A DNA stretch of 64,000 nucleotides from Azospirillum oleiclasticum (GTDB taxonomy: Bacteria; Pseudomonadota; Alphaproteobacteria; Azospirillales; Azospirillaceae): contig NZ_JABFFR010000003.1 in NCBI RefSeq assembly GCF_013423485.1, forward strand, positions 62,001-126,000, written 5' to 3'. The notes under the pieces were generated by a model. The model saw nothing but the letters and a program-made list of their open reading frames with translations, did not search any database and was not told where the DNA came from. The translations under genes were made by a program, and so were the position numbers. Numbering within the stretch: position 1 is the stretch's first letter; the number at the start of each line of letters is the position of its first letter. Below, piece by piece: positions 63,054 to 64,000 of the stretch.

Positions 63054-64000
63054 TCACACGTCGATGTCGTCGGCCCGCACGAACTTGGCGTTGTCCTGGA
63101 TGAAGCGGAAGCGCAGTTCGGGCTTGCGCCCCATCAGGCTTTCCACCAGCGACCGGGTCCGCTCGCTCTCCGCCCGCTCCTCGGGATCGGCGACGTTGGG
63201 CACCACGACCCGCAGCAGCGTGCGCCGCGACGGGTCCATGGTGGTCTCGCGGAGCTGCGCCGGCATCATCTCGCCCAGGCCCTTGAAGCGGCTGATCTCG
63301 ACCTTGCGGTTCTTGAAGGTCTTGGCCATCAGCTCCTCGCGGTGGGCGTCGTCGCGGGCATAGACCGACTTGGCCCCGGCGCTGATCCGGTAAAGCGGGG
63401 GCAGGGCGAGGTAGAGGTGGCCCTGCTGGATCAGCCCCGGCATCTCCCGATAGAAGAAGGTCATCAGCAGCGAGGCGATGTGCGCGCCGTCCACGTCCGC
63501 ATCGGTCATGATGATGACGCGCTCGTAGCGCAGCTTGTCGGTGGAGAAGTCCTTCCCGACGCCGCAGCCGAGCGCCAGCACCAGATCGTTCAGCTCCTGG
63601 TTCGCCTTCATCTTATCGACCGACGCGCTGGCGACGTTCAGGATCTTGCCGCGCAGGGGCAGGATGGCCTGGGTCTCGCGGTTGCGGGCCTGCTTGGCGG
63701 AGCCACCGGCCGAGTCGCCCTCGACCAGGAAGATCTCCGTGCCCTCCGGCGCGTTGCGGGAACAGTCGGCAAGCTTGCCCGGCAGCCGCAGCCGGCGGGT
63801 GGCGCTCTTGCGCGCCATCTCCTTGCTCTGCTTGCGCCGCGCCCGCTCCTCCGCCTTCTCGACCAGCCGCTCCATCAGCGCGTTGGCCGACGAAAGGTCG
63901 CCGGAAAGCCAGTGGTCGAAATGGTCCTTCACGGCCGCCTCGACCAGCCGCTGCGCCTCCGGCGTCGCCAGCTTGTCCTTGGTCTGGCCCTGGAACTGCG
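63054..64000 (-). CDS. parE: DNA topoisomerase IV subunit B, C-terminal part
   Basis: ParE is the ATPase subunit of the decatenating enzyme. The frame continues past the right edge, so about 315 residues of the C-terminal part are seen. They contain the TOPRIM domain with EGDSAGGSAKQARNRETQ, PLRGKILNVASAS and the DADVDGAHI metal site, and the ending FIQDNAKFVRADDIDV. Features match ParE rather than GyrB (short, no GyrB-type insertion), but the two are close relatives. Confidence 0.9.
   Translation of the reverse strand, partial: QFQGQTKDKLATPEAQRLVEAAVKDHFDHWLSGDLSSANALMERLVEKAEERARRKQSKEMARKSATRRLRLPGKLADCSRNAPEGTEIFLVEGDSAGGSAKQARNRETQAILPLRGKILNVASASVDKMKANQELNDLVLALGCGVGKDFSTDKLRYERVIIMTDADVDGAHIASLLMTFFYREMPGLIQQGHLYLALPPLYRISAGAKSVYARDDAHREELMAKTFKNRKVEISRFKGLGEMMPAQLRETTMDPSRRTLLRVVVPNVADPEERAESERTRSLVESLMGRKPELRFRFIQDNAKFVRADDIDV

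Overview
The window is chromosomal DNA from a high-GC alphaproteobacterium. The gene set and order (rpsF-rpsR-DUF2232-rplI-dnaB-alr, fabD-fabG-acpP-fabF-mltG, recG/sdhE/mfd, an LdtR-like regulator, a phasin) fit a Rhodospirillales member, most likely Azospirillum or a close relative. This is judged from protein content and synteny only. Most of the window is ordinary core genome with tightly packed, often overlapping genes. I see no insertion sequence, phage, CRISPR array, tRNA or rRNA gene.

Layout. 1-2 kb: the end of recG, then a divergent mipA/tetR pair with two matching operators. 2-6 kb: mfd and sdhE. 6-10.8 kb: a Pro/Tyr-rich secreted protein, then a five-gene operon (PepSY protein, b-type cytochrome, response regulator, histidine kinase, HD-GYP phosphodiesterase). 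10.8-18.8 kb: a long minus-strand block made of a ribosomal operon (rpsF, rpsR, a DUF2232 membrane protein, rplI), cyclopropane fatty acid synthase, and dnaB-alr-mlaE-mlaF. 19-23.6 kb: fatty acid synthesis genes and mltG. 23.6-30.8 kb: a DUF2934 protein with a histone-like tail, a small conserved-looking protein, a HAD hydrolase coupled to a soluble lytic transglycosylase, dapA-smpB-rsmC-like, and hemB. 30.8-33.4 kb: a less ordinary stretch with a SnoaL-like protein, a cupin and an AraC regulator. 33.6-38.4 kb: a phosphoesterase/lipid kinase pair, a single-domain response regulator, and two valine-catabolism genes. 38.8-44.3 kb: an LdtR-like regulator and a five-gene branched-chain-amino-acid-type ABC importer. 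44.5-52.3 kb: phasin, rlmJ, a lytic transglycosylase, a TPR methyltransferase, a PhoD-like phosphatase, a short anti-sigma-like protein, a stress-type SDR and an ECF sigma factor. 52.9-58.2 kb: a RimK-like ATP-grasp ligase overlapping a GNAT/C39-peptidase fusion, divergent from glycogen phosphorylase. 58.3-64 kb: an Lrp-like ligand-binding protein, a DEAD-box helicase, two hydrolases, a lipoprotein, a membrane protein and the end of parE.

The most notable candidate system is the RimK-like ligase plus GNAT/C39-peptidase pair at 52.9-55.5 kb. It has the parts needed to add amino acids to a protein or peptide, acetylate it, and cleave it. Its upstream region, shared with glgP, carries an exact TTAA-N7-TTAAC (CtrA-type) site, and a second such site precedes a small unknown gene at 24.3 kb. 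Other regulatory signals found by eye are the paired TetR operators at 1246-1316, a PmrA/QseB-type direct repeat in front of the PepSY operon, near-consensus DnaA boxes upstream of dnaB, a palindrome inside the fabD promoter with a leader ORF overlapping the fabD start, and back-to-back GGAAC-N16/17-TGTT (general-stress-sigma-like) promoters near the SDR and anti-sigma-like genes.
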